Part shown: one piece after another, positions 43,456-52,006 of the stretch
Layout of the letters: each line of letters starts with the position of its first letter
How positions within the stretch are numbered: position 1 is the stretch's first letter
From: Sphingomonas bisphenolicum
GTDB lineage: Bacteria > Pseudomonadota > Alphaproteobacteria > Sphingomonadales > Sphingomonadaceae
Direction: 5' to 3'
Assembly (NCBI RefSeq): GCF_024349785.1
Contig: NZ_AP018822.1
Location: 1-64,000, forward strand
Length of the DNA stretch: 64,000 nt
The notes under the pieces: generated by a model
What the model saw: the letters and a program-made list of their open reading frames with translations, nothing else
What the model was told of the DNA's origin: nothing
The model's database searches: none
Program-made: the position numbers and the translations under genes

Positions 43456-43578
43456 GTGTCGTCGAGCAGCACTGGAACCCGTCGGCCGTTTTGGCGGCCG
43501 GGGCGCGGTTCAGAGTCCACCAGCCAACCGCGTTGCCGACGCTGCGCCGGCTGCCGCCCTACCACGAACTAGAGAGAG

Positions 43579-44208
43579 ATGATGATGCGCGATTTGCATG
43601 ATGAGGAACTGCGCGCTCTGCTGGCGTTCCGGCAGCGTCACGGGCGCTGCTGGAAGGCCGCGCTGCTGCTACGCTGGTCGGCCGGCACCGACACCGATGA
43701 ACCGGGTTCGGCACATCTGCGCCATCTGCGCAATATCGCAGGGCCGCGCTGGTTGATCGGGCTTCCTGCCGCAACGCTCGATGACGCCGCGCGCCGTTTC
43801 GCCGGGATCGCGGATCCGGCGCTGATCGCCACTTTCATGGCGAATGCTATGGGATTTGCCCGCGGTGCGGCGGGTAGCGTGGAGATCGCCGCCGCGAGTG
43901 CCGCACATTCGCTGGCGATCGCGATCGAACTCGGCCTCAAAGCCTTTCTGATGAAGGTCGGCTATGCCGACGACTGGAACCGTGTCCATATTCGGCATGA
44001 CCTCGAAAAGGCCCTGGCGCTTGCGATGGAGGCGGGCCTGTCCGACCTGCCTGCGGAATTGCCGGAACTCGCCGCGATCCTTTCGCCGGCCTATCGCCGC
44101 CACCAGATCGACGCCTTGTTCCGGGCCGGAGCATCACCCTTCGATATGGCCGACGCCTCTCACTGCGTCGATCGTCTCCTTGCCGTGATCCGAGCGCAGA
44201 TCGCGTGA
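43579..44208 (+). CDS. Hypothetical plasmid protein with HEPN-like helical C-terminus
   Basis: A 209-residue protein. The first 55 residues (DEELRALLAFRQRHGRCWKAALL) look like a common small plasmid protein. The remainder (about 85-190) has HEPN-like features: SAAHSLAIAIELGLKAFLMK, then HDLEKALALAMEAGL and an all-helical end. HEPN proteins are often RNases or companions of nucleotidyltransferases, but the RX4-6H motif is not clear here. Three ATG codons in a row start the gene behind GAGAGAG. Confidence 0.6.
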   Translation: MMMRDLHDEELRALLAFRQRHGRCWKAALLLRWSAGTDTDEPGSAHLRHLRNIAGPRWLIGLPAATLDDAARRFAGIADPALIATFMANAMGFARGAAGSVEIAAASAAHSLAIAIELGLKAFLMKVGYADDWNRVHIRHDLEKALALAMEAGLSDLPAELPELAAILSPAYRRHQIDALFRAGASPFDMADASHCVDRLLAVIRAQIA

Positions 44209-44698
44209 CGGCGCACACCGCATCATCCTGTGCGCGGTTCGAAAAGGCGCTCGCCAATCCATGAAGCCGGGGAATGGGCGGGCCTGAAGCGTACCGTGCG
44301 TCAGACGGCCATTATGTCTGTTGCCGTGAGCGTTGCCTTCGCTTCGCTGCGGACGACAGTCCAAGGTGGGAAAAGCGCTGATGGCCGGTTGTGGGGTCTC
44401 TGCCTGGCGGGGACATGCCGCGGCGATAGGGCAAGGTTTCTGCACCGGTTCCCGGGTTTCATAGAACCAAAGCCACCATCCCTTCTTTTTGACCTGATCC
44501 CTAAGTCGGTCGTTCGGTCCTTCCAACCCGCTCCCCTTCGGGCCGAGTTGCCGTGTGCCACGGCTGCCCGCACCACCCCTTGTTTCGGGGTTCCCCTGCG
44601 CGGCTGACGCGCTCCGGTGGAAGCATCGCCCATGCCCGCCTTTTTCGGGGGTCAGTCGAAGGGACGGTCCCTTCGGCACCCAAAAAAGGAACCTCGAC
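44209..44698. other. 490-bp non-coding leader region upstream of ssb
   Basis: No convincing gene. It contains the second copy of the 46-bp repeat (44539-44584) and a 19-bp perfect dyad CGAAGGGAC-G-GTCCCTTCG (44657-44675) shortly before the ssb ribosome site. The promoter and any RNA control of ssb should lie here. Confidence 0.6.
44539..44584. repeat. 46-bp repeat, copy 2, upstream of ssb
   Basis: Exact match to 42250-42295. See that copy for structure. Confidence 0.85.
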
Positions 44699-45112
44699 AT
44701 GCAGAACCTCGTCATCCTCGCCGGCAATGTCGGCGCCACGCCGGAAGCCCGCACCACCCAGGGCGGCACCAAGATCACCCATTTCAGCCTCGCGACCTCG
44801 CGGCCCAAGCGCGACAGCAACGGCAAGATCGTCAAGGACGACAATGGCCGGCGGATCGAAGATACCGAATGGCACCGGATCACCTGCTTCAACGGCGTCG
44901 GCAAGACCGTCGAACAATATGTCGACAAGGGGATGAAGGTGATGGTGCGCGGCCGCATCCACTACACCCGCTGGACCGACAACGAGAATATCGAGCGGTA
45001 CGGCGTCGAGATCATCGCCGACGAGGTGACCTTCCTCACCCGCGCCAAGCCCGCCAGTGGCGACCAGGGCGGCAATGACAGCTCGGTCGATGACGACGAA
45101 ATTCCCTTCTGA
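44699..45112 (+). CDS. ssb: Single-stranded DNA-binding protein (full tail)
   Basis: A 137-residue SSB: MQNLVILAGNVGATPEAR at the start, EDTEWHRITCFNGVGK, GMKVMVRGRIHY, and the acidic tail DDDEIPF that binds partner proteins. The start at 44699 follows AAAAAAGGA. A strong terminator follows. It differs from the short SSB at 30531, which lacks the tail. Confidence 0.95.
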   Translation: MQNLVILAGNVGATPEARTTQGGTKITHFSLATSRPKRDSNGKIVKDDNGRRIEDTEWHRITCFNGVGKTVEQYVDKGMKVMVRGRIHYTRWTDNENIERYGVEIIADEVTFLTRAKPASGDQGGNDSSVDDDEIPF

Positions 45113-45122
45113 AACCCGCGAA

Positions 45123-45152
45123 GGCCCGGTGGCAGCAACCACCGGGCCTTTT
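45123..45152 (+). terminator. Intrinsic terminator after ssb
   Basis: Perfect 10-bp stem GGCCCGGTGG / CCACCGGGCC, 6-base loop, TTTT. Confidence 0.93.
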
Positions 45153-45178
45153 GCTGTGTCGGCATTCCTCTGCAGGGC

Positions 45179-45217
45179 TTGTCAGAAATCCATATATCCA
45201 ATATTATCGATATATGG
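45179..45217 (+). promoter_or_regulatory. arsR promoter and overlapping operator
   Basis: TTGTCA (45179-45184), 17 bases, TATTAT (45202-45207), which predicts a transcription start at or next to the arsR ATG (45214). The inverted repeat CCATATAT (45190-45197) / ATATATGG (45210-45217) covers the spacer to the start codon and is a likely ArsR operator. Confidence 0.75.
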
Positions 45218-45546
45218 ACAATGATTCTGCTATCAGCGCACTGGCGGCGCTTGCCCAAGGCACTCGCCTCGATGCGTTTCGCTTGCTGGTGCGTCATGAG
45301 CCCGATGGCCTGGCCGCCGGCGAAGTCGCCCGCCAGCTCAATATCCCCCAGAATACGATGTCATCGCATCTGGGCGGGCTTGCGCGTGCGGGCCTGATCC
45401 GTGCCGAGCGCCACAGTCGCCAGATCATCTACCGCGCCGACCTCGATCAGCTCAAGGCGCTGACCCTGTTCCTGGTCAAGGATTGCTGCGGGGGCAGGGC
45501 GGAACTGTGCGAGCCGCTGATCGCCGAGCTTGTTCCCTGCTGCTGA
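45214..45546 (+). CDS. arsR: Arsenic-responsive repressor ArsR
   Basis: A 110-residue ArsR/SmtB winged-helix protein: LAALAQGTRLDAFRLLV, GEVARQLNIPQNTMSSHLGGL, AERHSRQIIYRAD. The C-terminal Cys cluster (KDCCGGRAELC, VPCC) is the probable As(III) site, a location different from the CxC in helix alpha3 of E. coli ArsR. The ATG at 45214 lies within the operator arm and has no ribosome site, so the message is probably leaderless. It is the first gene of a six-gene ars operon. Confidence 0.92.
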   Translation: MDNDSAISALAALAQGTRLDAFRLLVRHEPDGLAAGEVARQLNIPQNTMSSHLGGLARAGLIRAERHSRQIIYRADLDQLKALTLFLVKDCCGGRAELCEPLIAELVPCC

Positions 45547-45557
45547 CGGAGCCCTGC

Positions 45558-46079
45558 ATGCCCGACCGTATTTATAACGTCCTGTTCCTGTGTACCGGAA
45601 ACTCGGCGCGTTCCATTCTTGGCGAAGCGGTCATGAACAAGCTCGGCGAGGGGCGTTTCAGAGCCTATAGCGCCGGGAGCCAGCCAAAGGGGCAGGTCCA
45701 CCCAATGGCATTGTCGGTGCTTCAGGGGCTCGGCTTCGATACCACCGATATGTGGTCCAAGAGCTGGGATGAGTTTGCCGGTGCCGGTGCGCCGCAGTTC
45801 GATTTCATCTTCACGGTCTGCGACAATGCAGCCGGAGAGACCTGTCCGGTATGGATCGGCCATCCCATGACAGCGCACTGGGGCATTGAAGACCCTGCCG
45901 CGATCGAGGGCGCGGGGCAACGCGAGGCCTTCCTGCAGGCGCTGCGCTATTTGCAGAATCGCATTGCGCTGTTTCTGGCGCTCCCGATCTCGAGCCTCGA
46001 TGACATGGCGATGCGGCGCAAGCTCAAGGACATCGGACAGGGCGAAGGCGCGAGCGCCAAGGCGGAGGCGAGTGAATGA
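45558..46079 (+). CDS. arsC: Arsenate reductase, LMW-phosphatase/thioredoxin type
   Basis: A 173-residue protein with the phosphatase loop CTGNSAR (Cys12 to Arg18) and Cys88/Cys96 in TVCDNAAGETCP, the three-Cys mechanism of the thioredoxin-coupled ArsC family. HWGIEDPAA is a further conserved block. It reduces As(V) to As(III) for export by Acr3. CGGAG precedes the start, 11 bases after arsR. The stop overlaps the next gene (ATGA). Confidence 0.92.
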   Translation: MPDRIYNVLFLCTGNSARSILGEAVMNKLGEGRFRAYSAGSQPKGQVHPMALSVLQGLGFDTTDMWSKSWDEFAGAGAPQFDFIFTVCDNAAGETCPVWIGHPMTAHWGIEDPAAIEGAGQREAFLQALRYLQNRIALFLALPISSLDDMAMRRKLKDIGQGEGASAKAEASE

Positions 46080-46510
46080 CCGTGGACATCATCATCTACC
46101 ACAATCCCGAATGCGGGACGTCGCGCAATGCGCTCGCGATGATCCGCAACGCCGGGATCGAACCGCATGTGGTCGAATATCTGAAGACGCCGCCTTCACG
46201 CAGTCAACTCGAAAGCCTGATCGCACGCGCCGGGATCGGCGCGCGTGCCTTGCTGCGCGAGAAGGGCACGCCCTTTGCGGACCTCGGCCTGGGCGATGAA
46301 GGTCTTTCCGATGCGGCGCTGATCGACGCAATGATGGCCCATCCCATCCTCATCAACCGTCCGCTCGTGGTCTCGCCGCTCGGCGTCAAGCTCTGCCGCC
46401 CTTCCGAAGCGGTGCTGGAACTCATCCCCGCGGCCCAACGCGGTGCTTTCGCCAAGGAAGACGGCGAGCAGGTCGTCGACGCTGCCGGTAACCGCGTCAC
46501 GGCAGGCTGA
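46076..46510 (+). CDS. arsC: Arsenate reductase, glutaredoxin type
   Basis: A 144-residue ArsC of the E. coli plasmid R773 type: IIIYHNPECGTSRNALAMIR with Cys13 as the catalytic residue, LIDAMMAHPILINRPLVV and a C-terminal RPSEAVLELI. It uses glutathione and glutaredoxin as electron donors. The operon therefore contains both mechanistic classes of arsenate reductase side by side. It overlaps the upstream gene by 4 bases. Confidence 0.93.
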   Translation: MTVDIIIYHNPECGTSRNALAMIRNAGIEPHVVEYLKTPPSRSQLESLIARAGIGARALLREKGTPFADLGLGDEGLSDAALIDAMMAHPILINRPLVVSPLGVKLCRPSEAVLELIPAAQRGAFAKEDGEQVVDAAGNRVTAG

Positions 46511-46513
46511 ACG

Positions 46514-47050
46514 ATGGCAGCGTTCACGGTCCGACCGGCGGTCCTCGCCGACGCGCCGGCGATCGCCGCCATCTACGCCCATCATGTCCGGGAGGGCACC
46601 GCCAGCTTCGATACCAGCCCGCGCTCGGTGATGGAGACCGAAGCCAAGATTGATGCATGCTTGGCGAAAGGCTGGCCGTTCCTCGCCGCCCAGCAGGGCG
46701 GCCATGTTGTCGGCTATGCCTATGCCACGCAGTTTCGCGATCGGCCGGCCTATGCATCGAGCTGTGAGAACTCGATCTATATCGATCCCGGGCATCAGCG
46801 CCGAGGTGTCGGAAAGGCGCTGCTTGCTGCTCTGCTGACACAGGCCGAGGTGGCAGGATTTCGCCAGATGATTGCCGTCATCGGCGGGGGTGAAGCGGCA
46901 TCGGTCGCCCTCCATGCCAAGCTCGGCTTCGAACATGCCGGCACGATGCGGTCGGTGGGACGCAAGTTCGGACGCTGGCTCGACACCATCTACATGCAGA
47001 TCGCGCTGGGCGTCGGTGACGCCGCCCCACCGCTCAAGGAACCGCAATGA
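46514..47050 (+). CDS. arsN: GNAT acetyltransferase ArsN-like
   Basis: A 178-residue GNAT enzyme: [18 protein letters not shown] near the start, [20 protein letters not shown] (acetyl-CoA loop QRRGVGKAL) and [20 protein letters not shown], the pattern of phosphinothricin/ArsN1-type acetyltransferases. In ars operons ArsN is known to acetylate the organoarsenical antibiotic arsinothricin. The assignment to ArsN rests on this context. Coupled to acr3 by ATGA (47047-47050). Confidence 0.82.
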   Translation: MAAFTVRPAVLADAPAIAAIYAHHVREGTASFDTSPRSVMETEAKIDACLAKGWPFLAAQQGGHVVGYAYATQFRDRPAYASSCENSIYIDPGHQRRGVGKALLAALLTQAEVAGFRQMIAVIGGGEAASVALHAKLGFEHAGTMRSVGRKFGRWLDTIYMQIALGVGDAAPPLKEPQ

Positions 47051-48114
47051 CCCAGACCCGTCGACCACGGCTATCCTTTCTCGATCGCTATCTCACCTTG
47101 TGGATTTTTCTGGCGATGGCCCTGGGCGTAGGCCTTGGCACGAGCATCGAGGGTCTACCTGCCGCGATCAACGGCCTGTCCTGGGGCACCACGAATATAC
47201 CGATCGCGATCGGCCTCATCCTGATGATGTATCCACCGCTGGCCAAGGTTCGCTATGAGGAGCTGCCGCGCGTCTTCGAGGACAAGCGGGTGCTGGCGAT
47301 ATCGCTTGTCCAGAACTGGATCATCGGCCCGGTGCTGATGTTCCTTCTGGCCGTCATCTTCCTGCGCGCCGAGCCAGCTTATATGACGGGTCTCATCTTG
47401 ATCGGGCTGGCCCGATGCATCGCGATGGTTATTGTCTGGAACCAGCTTGCCAAGGGCGACAATCAATATGTCGCGGCGCTGGTGGCGTTCAATTCGATCT
47501 TCCAGATCCTGTTCTTCAGCCTCTATGCCTGGTTCTTCCTCGCCTTCCTGCCGCCCTTGTTCGGGCTGGAGGGCAGCGTCATCAACGTCAGTTTCTGGAT
47601 CATCGCGCAAGCGGTCGCGGTCTACCTCGGTATCCCTTTCCTCGCGGGATATCTGACCCGGAAGGGTCTCGTCGCGGCCAAAGGGCGCGACTGGTACGAG
47701 GGCGTATTCCTCCCGAAGATCGGTCCGGTCACGCTCATCGCCCTCCTGTTCACGATCGTTGCGATGTTCAGCCTGAAGGGCAGCGAGATCGTCACGCTCC
47801 CGGGGGATGCCGTCCGCATCGCCATCCCGCTGACCATCTATTTCGTTGTCCAGTTCTCAATCAGCTTCTTCATGGGCAAGCTTATCGCCAGCGACTATCC
47901 ACGCACGACGGCGGTGGCTTTCACGGCTGCGGGCAATAATTTCGAACTGGCCATTGCCGTCGCGATCGCCGCTTTCGGGCTGGCGTCCCCGGTCGCTTTC
48001 GCAGCCGTCATCGGCCCACTGGTGGAGGTGCCAGTGCTGATCCTGCTGGTGAATGTCGCCTTCTGGTTCGGTCGCCGCTGGTTTCCTGATACCGTGCCCG
48101 AGCAAGGCCGATGA
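47047..48114 (+). CDS. acr3: Arsenite efflux permease Acr3
   Basis: A 355-residue membrane protein with ten hydrophobic segments and Acr3 motifs: [35 protein letters not shown] (the conserved Cys in helix 4) and [18 protein letters not shown]. It exports arsenite using the proton gradient. Overlaps arsN upstream and arsH downstream (48111-48114) by ATGA, so the whole set is one tight operon. Confidence 0.95.
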   Translation: MTQTRRPRLSFLDRYLTLWIFLAMALGVGLGTSIEGLPAAINGLSWGTTNIPIAIGLILMMYPPLAKVRYEELPRVFEDKRVLAISLVQNWIIGPVLMFLLAVIFLRAEPAYMTGLILIGLARCIAMVIVWNQLAKGDNQYVAALVAFNSIFQILFFSLYAWFFLAFLPPLFGLEGSVINVSFWIIAQAVAVYLGIPFLAGYLTRKGLVAAKGRDWYEGVFLPKIGPVTLIALLFTIVAMFSLKGSEIVTLPGDAVRIAIPLTIYFVVQFSISFFMGKLIASDYPRTTAVAFTAAGNNFELAIAVAIAAFGLASPVAFAAVIGPLVEVPVLILLVNVAFWFGRRWFPDTVPEQGR

Positions 48115-48890
48115 GCGAGGACATCATGGCCTTTGAACGCCTGCGCCAGCTATCCGAGCCGGATTATCTGCCGGCTCTGAAGATGGCATTTGCCCGCCGA
48201 AGGCCCGCGCTTGGTCTCGGCCCGAACGATCCGCCGCCACGCATTCTTCTCCTCTATGGCAGCTTGCGGAAGCGATCCTACTCGCGGCTTGTGGTGGAGG
48301 AATCTGCGCGGCTTCTCCAGTTTTTCGGATGTGAAACGCGGATATTCGACCCTTCTGATCTGCCGCTTCCCGACCAGGTCGAAGGGGACGACCACCCGGC
48401 CGTTGCCGAACTACGGGCGCATTCCTTGTGGTCGGAAGGGCAGATCTGGTGCAGCCCGGAACGGCACGGGCAGATCACCGGTATCATGAAGGCCCAGATC
48501 GACCATCTGCCTCTGGCGTATCAGGGCATGCGCCCGACACAGGGGCGGACCCTGGCTGTGATGCAGGTCAGCGCGGGTTCGCAATCCTTCAACAGCGTCA
48601 ACACACTGCGCATCCTTGGCCGATGGATGCGCATGTTCACGATCCCCAACCAGTCGAGCGTGGCCAAGGCGTTCGCCGAATTTGACGATGACGGCCGCAT
48701 GAAGCCGTCGAGCTATTATGATCGCATCGTCGATGTGGTCGAGGAGCTTGTGCGCTTTACCGTCCTGCTGCGGCCGCATGCGGACCAACTCGTCGATCGC
48801 TATTCCGAACGGAGCGAAGCGGGCATTCAAGTAGATTCAACGAACGACCTCTCGTCGATCGCAATCGCGCCCCAAACCGTACAGGGATGA
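48111..48890 (+). CDS. arsH: NADPH-dependent FMN protein ArsH
   Basis: A 259-residue flavodoxin-like protein with the ArsH flavin site [35 protein letters not shown] and [14 protein letters not shown]. ArsH oxidises trivalent organoarsenicals and reduces quinones or metals. It is the last gene of the ars operon. Confidence 0.94.
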   Translation: MSEDIMAFERLRQLSEPDYLPALKMAFARRRPALGLGPNDPPPRILLLYGSLRKRSYSRLVVEESARLLQFFGCETRIFDPSDLPLPDQVEGDDHPAVAELRAHSLWSEGQIWCSPERHGQITGIMKAQIDHLPLAYQGMRPTQGRTLAVMQVSAGSQSFNSVNTLRILGRWMRMFTIPNQSSVAKAFAEFDDDGRMKPSSYYDRIVDVVEELVRFTVLLRPHADQLVDRYSERSEAGIQVDSTNDLSSIAIAPQTVQG

Positions 48891-48922
48891 GCCGTTGGCA
48901 TACGGCAGACCATCAGCCTCTG

Positions 48923-49351
48923 TCAGCGGCAATGGCCTGCCGCATAGCGCTGCCATCGCAGCACTGTACCCGTCGCGATCATGGCGCAACTCAGGTCGCC
49001 GATCCTCGGTGCAGAACACCAGGCCCCGGTGCGATCCCCTTTCGCGTTGCCGGTTGACCGGCATTGGAGCCTCGGGCCAGTGACAAGGATATGGCCGGTG
49101 CCGCTTCGGCCTCTAGCGCCGCCAAGCAATCGGACCAGCGCGTCCCGCGCGGCAATGCCGCTGGCGCGCGGGCAGGGTTGTCCCCGCCGGCATGAGCCGT
49201 CGATTTCGCGTGCCGCTATTCCGCCAAGCCGAATCCGTGGTCCCTCCCGGCACCAGACCGGTCCGTCACCGTCCCACACCCTGATGGGCGTGCAGGCGAA
49301 CATCTGCCCGGCGGGGACGGTCGCGACAGCCAGAAGCAAGGCTATGAGCAT
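48923..49351 (-). CDS. Small secreted thermonuclease-like protein
   Basis: A 142-residue protein with an N-terminal signal (MLIALLLAVATVPAGQ) and a staphylococcal-nuclease-like beginning: IRVWDGDGPVWCREGPRIRLGGIAAREID. Family residues after the first half are weak (VRLLGGARG), so activity is uncertain. It lies 28 bases after the 74-residue gene on the same strand and is convergent with arsH. Confidence 0.65.
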   Translation of the reverse strand: MLIALLLAVATVPAGQMFACTPIRVWDGDGPVWCREGPRIRLGGIAAREIDGSCRRGQPCPRASGIAARDALVRLLGGARGRSGTGHILVTGPRLQCRSTGNAKGDRTGAWCSAPRIGDLSCAMIATGTVLRWQRYAAGHCR

Positions 49352-49379
49352 CAGCGATGGGATCGGGACAAGCTGTTCG

Positions 49380-49604
49380 TCATGCGTCGGGGAAGAGCGG
49401 CAATGTCCCCGCTATCGCGGCGGGCTCGTCAGCGAGAATATCATAGCAGCGCAAACGGACCGCCAGATGCCGGGCCAGTTGCGCTACCGCACGCCGCCGT
49501 GCGGCCGCGTCACCGCAGCGAATATCCGTCACCAGTGCCGGCTCGGCGGTTGCGAGCGACACCTCGAGATGGAGGGCTAGGCTATCTTCATCGACTCGGA
49601 GCAT
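49380..49604 (-). CDS. Small hypothetical protein
   Basis: A 74-residue Ala/Arg-rich protein (MLRVDEDSLALHLEVSLATAEP) with no recognised domain. The frame extends upstream to 49841 but that part is antisense to a receiver-domain remnant, so the ATG at 49604 is preferred. No clear ribosome site. It is probably co-transcribed with the thermonuclease-like gene. Confidence 0.5.
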   Translation of the reverse strand: MLRVDEDSLALHLEVSLATAEPALVTDIRCGDAAARRRAVAQLARHLAVRLRCYDILADEPAAIAGTLPLFPDA

Positions 49605-49640
49605 GAGAGAAACATAGAACAAAAAAAGAACATACGGCAA

Positions 49641-49820
49641 GAGGCCACCCTCTATCCCGGCCTGCCGATCATCTTGGCAAGCGGCTATAGCCATGTCCTG
49701 GCCGACGAAGGAGCCAGCGGGTTCGCACTGCTCAACAAACCTTATTCGATGGATGAGCTCTCCAGCATCCTGCCCAAGACCGCGCGATCTGCGCAAGAGC
49801 CGACCCTGGAGACATTCTAG
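49641..49820 (+). pseudogene. Remnant of a response-regulator receiver domain
   Basis: Fifty-nine codons, ATLYPGLPIILASGYSHVLA and FALLNKPYSMDELSSIL, match the last third of a receiver domain, including the conserved Lys-Pro of the active site. The upstream part with the phosphoryl Asp is missing and no start is available. It is likely the leftover of a hybrid sensor kinase or regulator lost by recombination. Confidence 0.7.
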
Positions 49821-50047
49821 AAAGGTCGGTGCGAAGCCCAAATTCTGGCGTCAGGCGGGTCCACCCGCTCTTTGAGGCGCAATCCTTGTTCCGGCCGGCG
49901 GCCTTATGCGATCAACCCGTAAAGGGTCCGGTCGCTTGCGCTACGGCTTTTTGGCCGTTGGCAAAAAAGTGATCGCGGCCACCGGCCGAACACATCGGGC
50001 GCCAGTCGAGCGGGGATGAACCCGCCGGCTTGGCAAGGAGCCTCGAT
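49821..50047. other. Non-coding leader of the 54-residue gene
   Basis: About 230 bp without a gene. It includes short dyads such as CGGCTTTTTGGCCG and precedes a strong ribosome site at 50035. Confidence 0.4.
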
Positions 50048-50212
50048 ATGTTCACCGACATCAAGATCGCCCGCCTCCACGCGCTCGGCCTCTCCAGAAC
50101 CCTCATGATTGCAACGATGGTCATCGGGATCGGTACGCAGTTCGCGGTCATCACCGCCGACGAGTTCGATGGCGACGTCGCGGTCATCAATGAATATGAT
50201 CCGTTCAGCTGA
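50048..50212 (+). CDS. Small protein with one membrane-like segment
   Basis: A 54-residue protein, MFTDIKIARLHALGLSRTLM then MVIGIGTQFAVITADEFDGD. AAGGAG lies 7 bases before the ATG and an intrinsic terminator follows, so it is a self-contained gene. The function is unknown. Confidence 0.7.
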   Translation: MFTDIKIARLHALGLSRTLMIATMVIGIGTQFAVITADEFDGDVAVINEYDPFS

Positions 50213-50220
50213 AACCTTCA

Positions 50221-50248
50221 GGCGGGGGCCTTCGCCCCCGCCCTTATT
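50221..50248 (+). terminator. Intrinsic terminator after the 54-residue gene
   Basis: Perfect 9-bp stem GGCGGGGGC / GCCCCCGCC with loop CTTC, then CTTATT. Confidence 0.85.
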
Positions 50249-50261
50249 GTGCGAGCGCTGA

Positions 50262-50795
50262 TTGGACGATCTTACCGAGGAAGCGAGCCCGCATTTCATC
50301 CACTCCACCCTGCGTGAACGCATCGTGGAGCATGTCTTTGTCGGGGACGCGCTGCGCCGCCTGTGGCAACTGGGTGTGACCGACGTCGAGGTGCTGCGCT
50401 CCGAATTCGACGCGGGCGGCTATGATCTGGTCATGGCCCGCGGCCGCGTGACCCGCCATATCCAGTTCAAGACCAAAATCGTCGGCGGCAAGACCGATGA
50501 GGTCAAGATCAGCCTCAAGCTGATGGAGAAGCCGAGCGGATGCGTCATCTGGATCGTGGTGACGCCGGATCTCCTCTTCGACCATTATCTGTGGTTCGGC
50601 GCGGGGCCAGGCGAGCCTTTGCCGGACATCACTACGTTTGCCGTCGCCAAGCATAGCAAGGGGACATCGGAGGGCGAGAAGAATGAGCGGCCGAACCACC
50701 GCAAGGTGCGGATATCCAGGTTCGAGAAGGTCGCCAGCCTGGATGAGATATTGCGTCGATTGTTCGGTGATCTGGGCGATGCAAAGGGGGCTTGA
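50262..50795 (+). CDS. Predicted PD-(D/E)XK nuclease-fold protein
   Basis: A 177-residue protein with helical start (TLREHIV-like, LRERIVEHVFVGDALRRLW), then VTDVEVLRSEFDAGGYDLVM and TRHIQFKTKI, a restriction-fold signature (E...D...QxK). The first in-frame start is TTG at 50262 just after a TGA, with a weak ribosome site. It could be a solitary restriction-like enzyme or a Mrr-like plasmid protein. The downstream gene is on the opposite strand. Confidence 0.6.
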   Translation: MDDLTEEASPHFIHSTLRERIVEHVFVGDALRRLWQLGVTDVEVLRSEFDAGGYDLVMARGRVTRHIQFKTKIVGGKTDEVKISLKLMEKPSGCVIWIVVTPDLLFDHYLWFGAGPGEPLPDITTFAVAKHSKGTSEGEKNERPNHRKVRISRFEKVASLDEILRRLFGDLGDAKGA

Positions 50796-50905
50796 GCGGT
50801 CGGGGCGGCTCCGGCTGCGCCGGACCGGGCTCTAGGCGAAACGCCCCGAGCCCCGTGCCGGGTCTCGGCCCATGCGGGTCACGATCCCTGCCGTGGGGCA
50901 GGCCG

Positions 50906-51283
50906 TCAACGGCGCCCTGGACCGCGCAGGTCTGCGGCAAGCGCGACAGGGGCCGGTCGCCCGTGGGCGAGATGCGCTGGCGGGCATAGGCTCAGGCCGT
51001 CGCGCAGCGCCGCGGCATCGAGCAGGATTCGCCACGGTTCGCCATGCCGCCGGGCGGCAAGGTAGAAGGTCGCGCCATCGCACGCGACCATGCGGCATCG
51101 CTCCTGGCGATCGATCAGCGACGCACTTGCGCCATGGCGGGCGACCAGATCGTCCAGATCGGCGCGCATCAGGGCGCCGCAGCGGCGGCACTGGGTGCGA
51201 ACCTGGATCTGCAGCCGCTGCATCACGCCCACGCTCAATGTCCAGCGTGGCCAGAGGGCAATGATCCGGGCGGTGTCTGTCAT
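50906..51283 (-). CDS. Hypothetical zinc-ribbon-like protein
   Basis: A 125-residue protein with CRRCG and CRMVACDG pairs near 32 and 63, suggestive of zinc binding, and the conserved-looking RRHGEPWRILLDAAALRDGL. The frame is open upstream to 51754 but the earlier part overlaps the DUF3768 gene, so the ATG at 51283 is chosen. No good ribosome site, hence moderate support. The 270 bp to the next gene hold nothing clear. Confidence 0.5.
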   Translation of the reverse strand: MTDTARIIALWPRWTLSVGVMQRLQIQVRTQCRRCGALMRADLDDLVARHGASASLIDRQERCRMVACDGATFYLAARRHGEPWRILLDAAALRDGLSLCPPAHLAHGRPAPVALAADLRGPGRR

Positions 51284-51557
51284 GATCGAGGGAATAGCGA
51301 AGCCCTTAGTCGCGCGTCCAGCAGCACGTCCGAAAAGTCGGCCATGCCGTTCCATTTTCCCTATCACCGCTGCACCGATGGTTCCTTTCTGGCTTGGCGT
51401 CCTCGCCGCGGCACTTGCCAGCGCAAGCCCGATGCCGGGCTTCTCCACATCCGTTGCGACCCTGCGGGTGCGCGGGCGCGCTATGCCCCGGCGGTCCGGT
51501 CGCCTGTCGAAAGGCCCCGATCGGCGGGGTCTGACACAGATGAGGACGTCGAACGTC

Positions 51558-51953
51558 ATGGCCGACCCCCAAAATGACAAAGCCGTATCCGCAGACCAGC
51601 GCGTCGCGACCATCGCGCGGCTCAATGATGCCCTGCGCCAGTCCATCCATAGCCCGGGCGTCAACCAGGTGGTCATGACCGCCGGGGTCGCCGAGCTGAT
51701 CGGCGATACCAGCCTGTTTCGCGGGTTCCAGCGTCGCGCCGAACTGCTGCGCACCGTGCGCGACTATGACGCCTTTGGTCCCGACGTCGATCCCCAGGGC
51801 GAGCGTGATTTCGGGCGCTTCGAATTTGCCGGCGAGACCCTGTACTGGAAGATCGACTATTATGATCGCGCGCTGACCTATGGATCGCCCGATCCGACCG
51901 ATCCCGACGTCACCACCCGCGTGCTGACGCTGCTTCTCACCCACGAATATTGA
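51558..51953 (+). CDS. DUF3768 family protein
   Basis: A 131-residue protein with DUF3768 features: IARLNDALRQSIH, MTAGVAELIG, VRDYDAFGPDVDPQGERDFG, WKIDYYDRALTYGSPDPTDP, TTRVLTLLL. The family is common on alphaproteobacterial plasmids and has no known function. The ATG at 51540 is an alternative start. A terminator-like hairpin follows. Confidence 0.85.
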   Translation: MADPQNDKAVSADQRVATIARLNDALRQSIHSPGVNQVVMTAGVAELIGDTSLFRGFQRRAELLRTVRDYDAFGPDVDPQGERDFGRFEFAGETLYWKIDYYDRALTYGSPDPTDPDVTTRVLTLLLTHEY

Positions 51954-51961
51954 GCTATCAT

Positions 51962-51982
51962 GGCCCCGACCCTGTCGGGGCC
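51962..51982 (+). terminator. Terminator-like hairpin after the DUF3768 gene
   Basis: Perfect 9-bp stem GGCCCCGAC / GTCGGGGCC with CCT loop, followed by ACCTTTTA. It lies directly before the ribosome site of the next gene, so it may be an attenuator. Confidence 0.7.
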
Positions 51983-52006
51983 ACCTTTTACCGAAAGGAT
52001 TCGCAG

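Noticed and set aside
44230..44607. A 125-codon plus-strand frame before ssb.
   Set aside because: It runs through the 46-bp repeat, has no ribosome site, and the repeat is translated in different contexts elsewhere. It is better seen as a non-coding leader.
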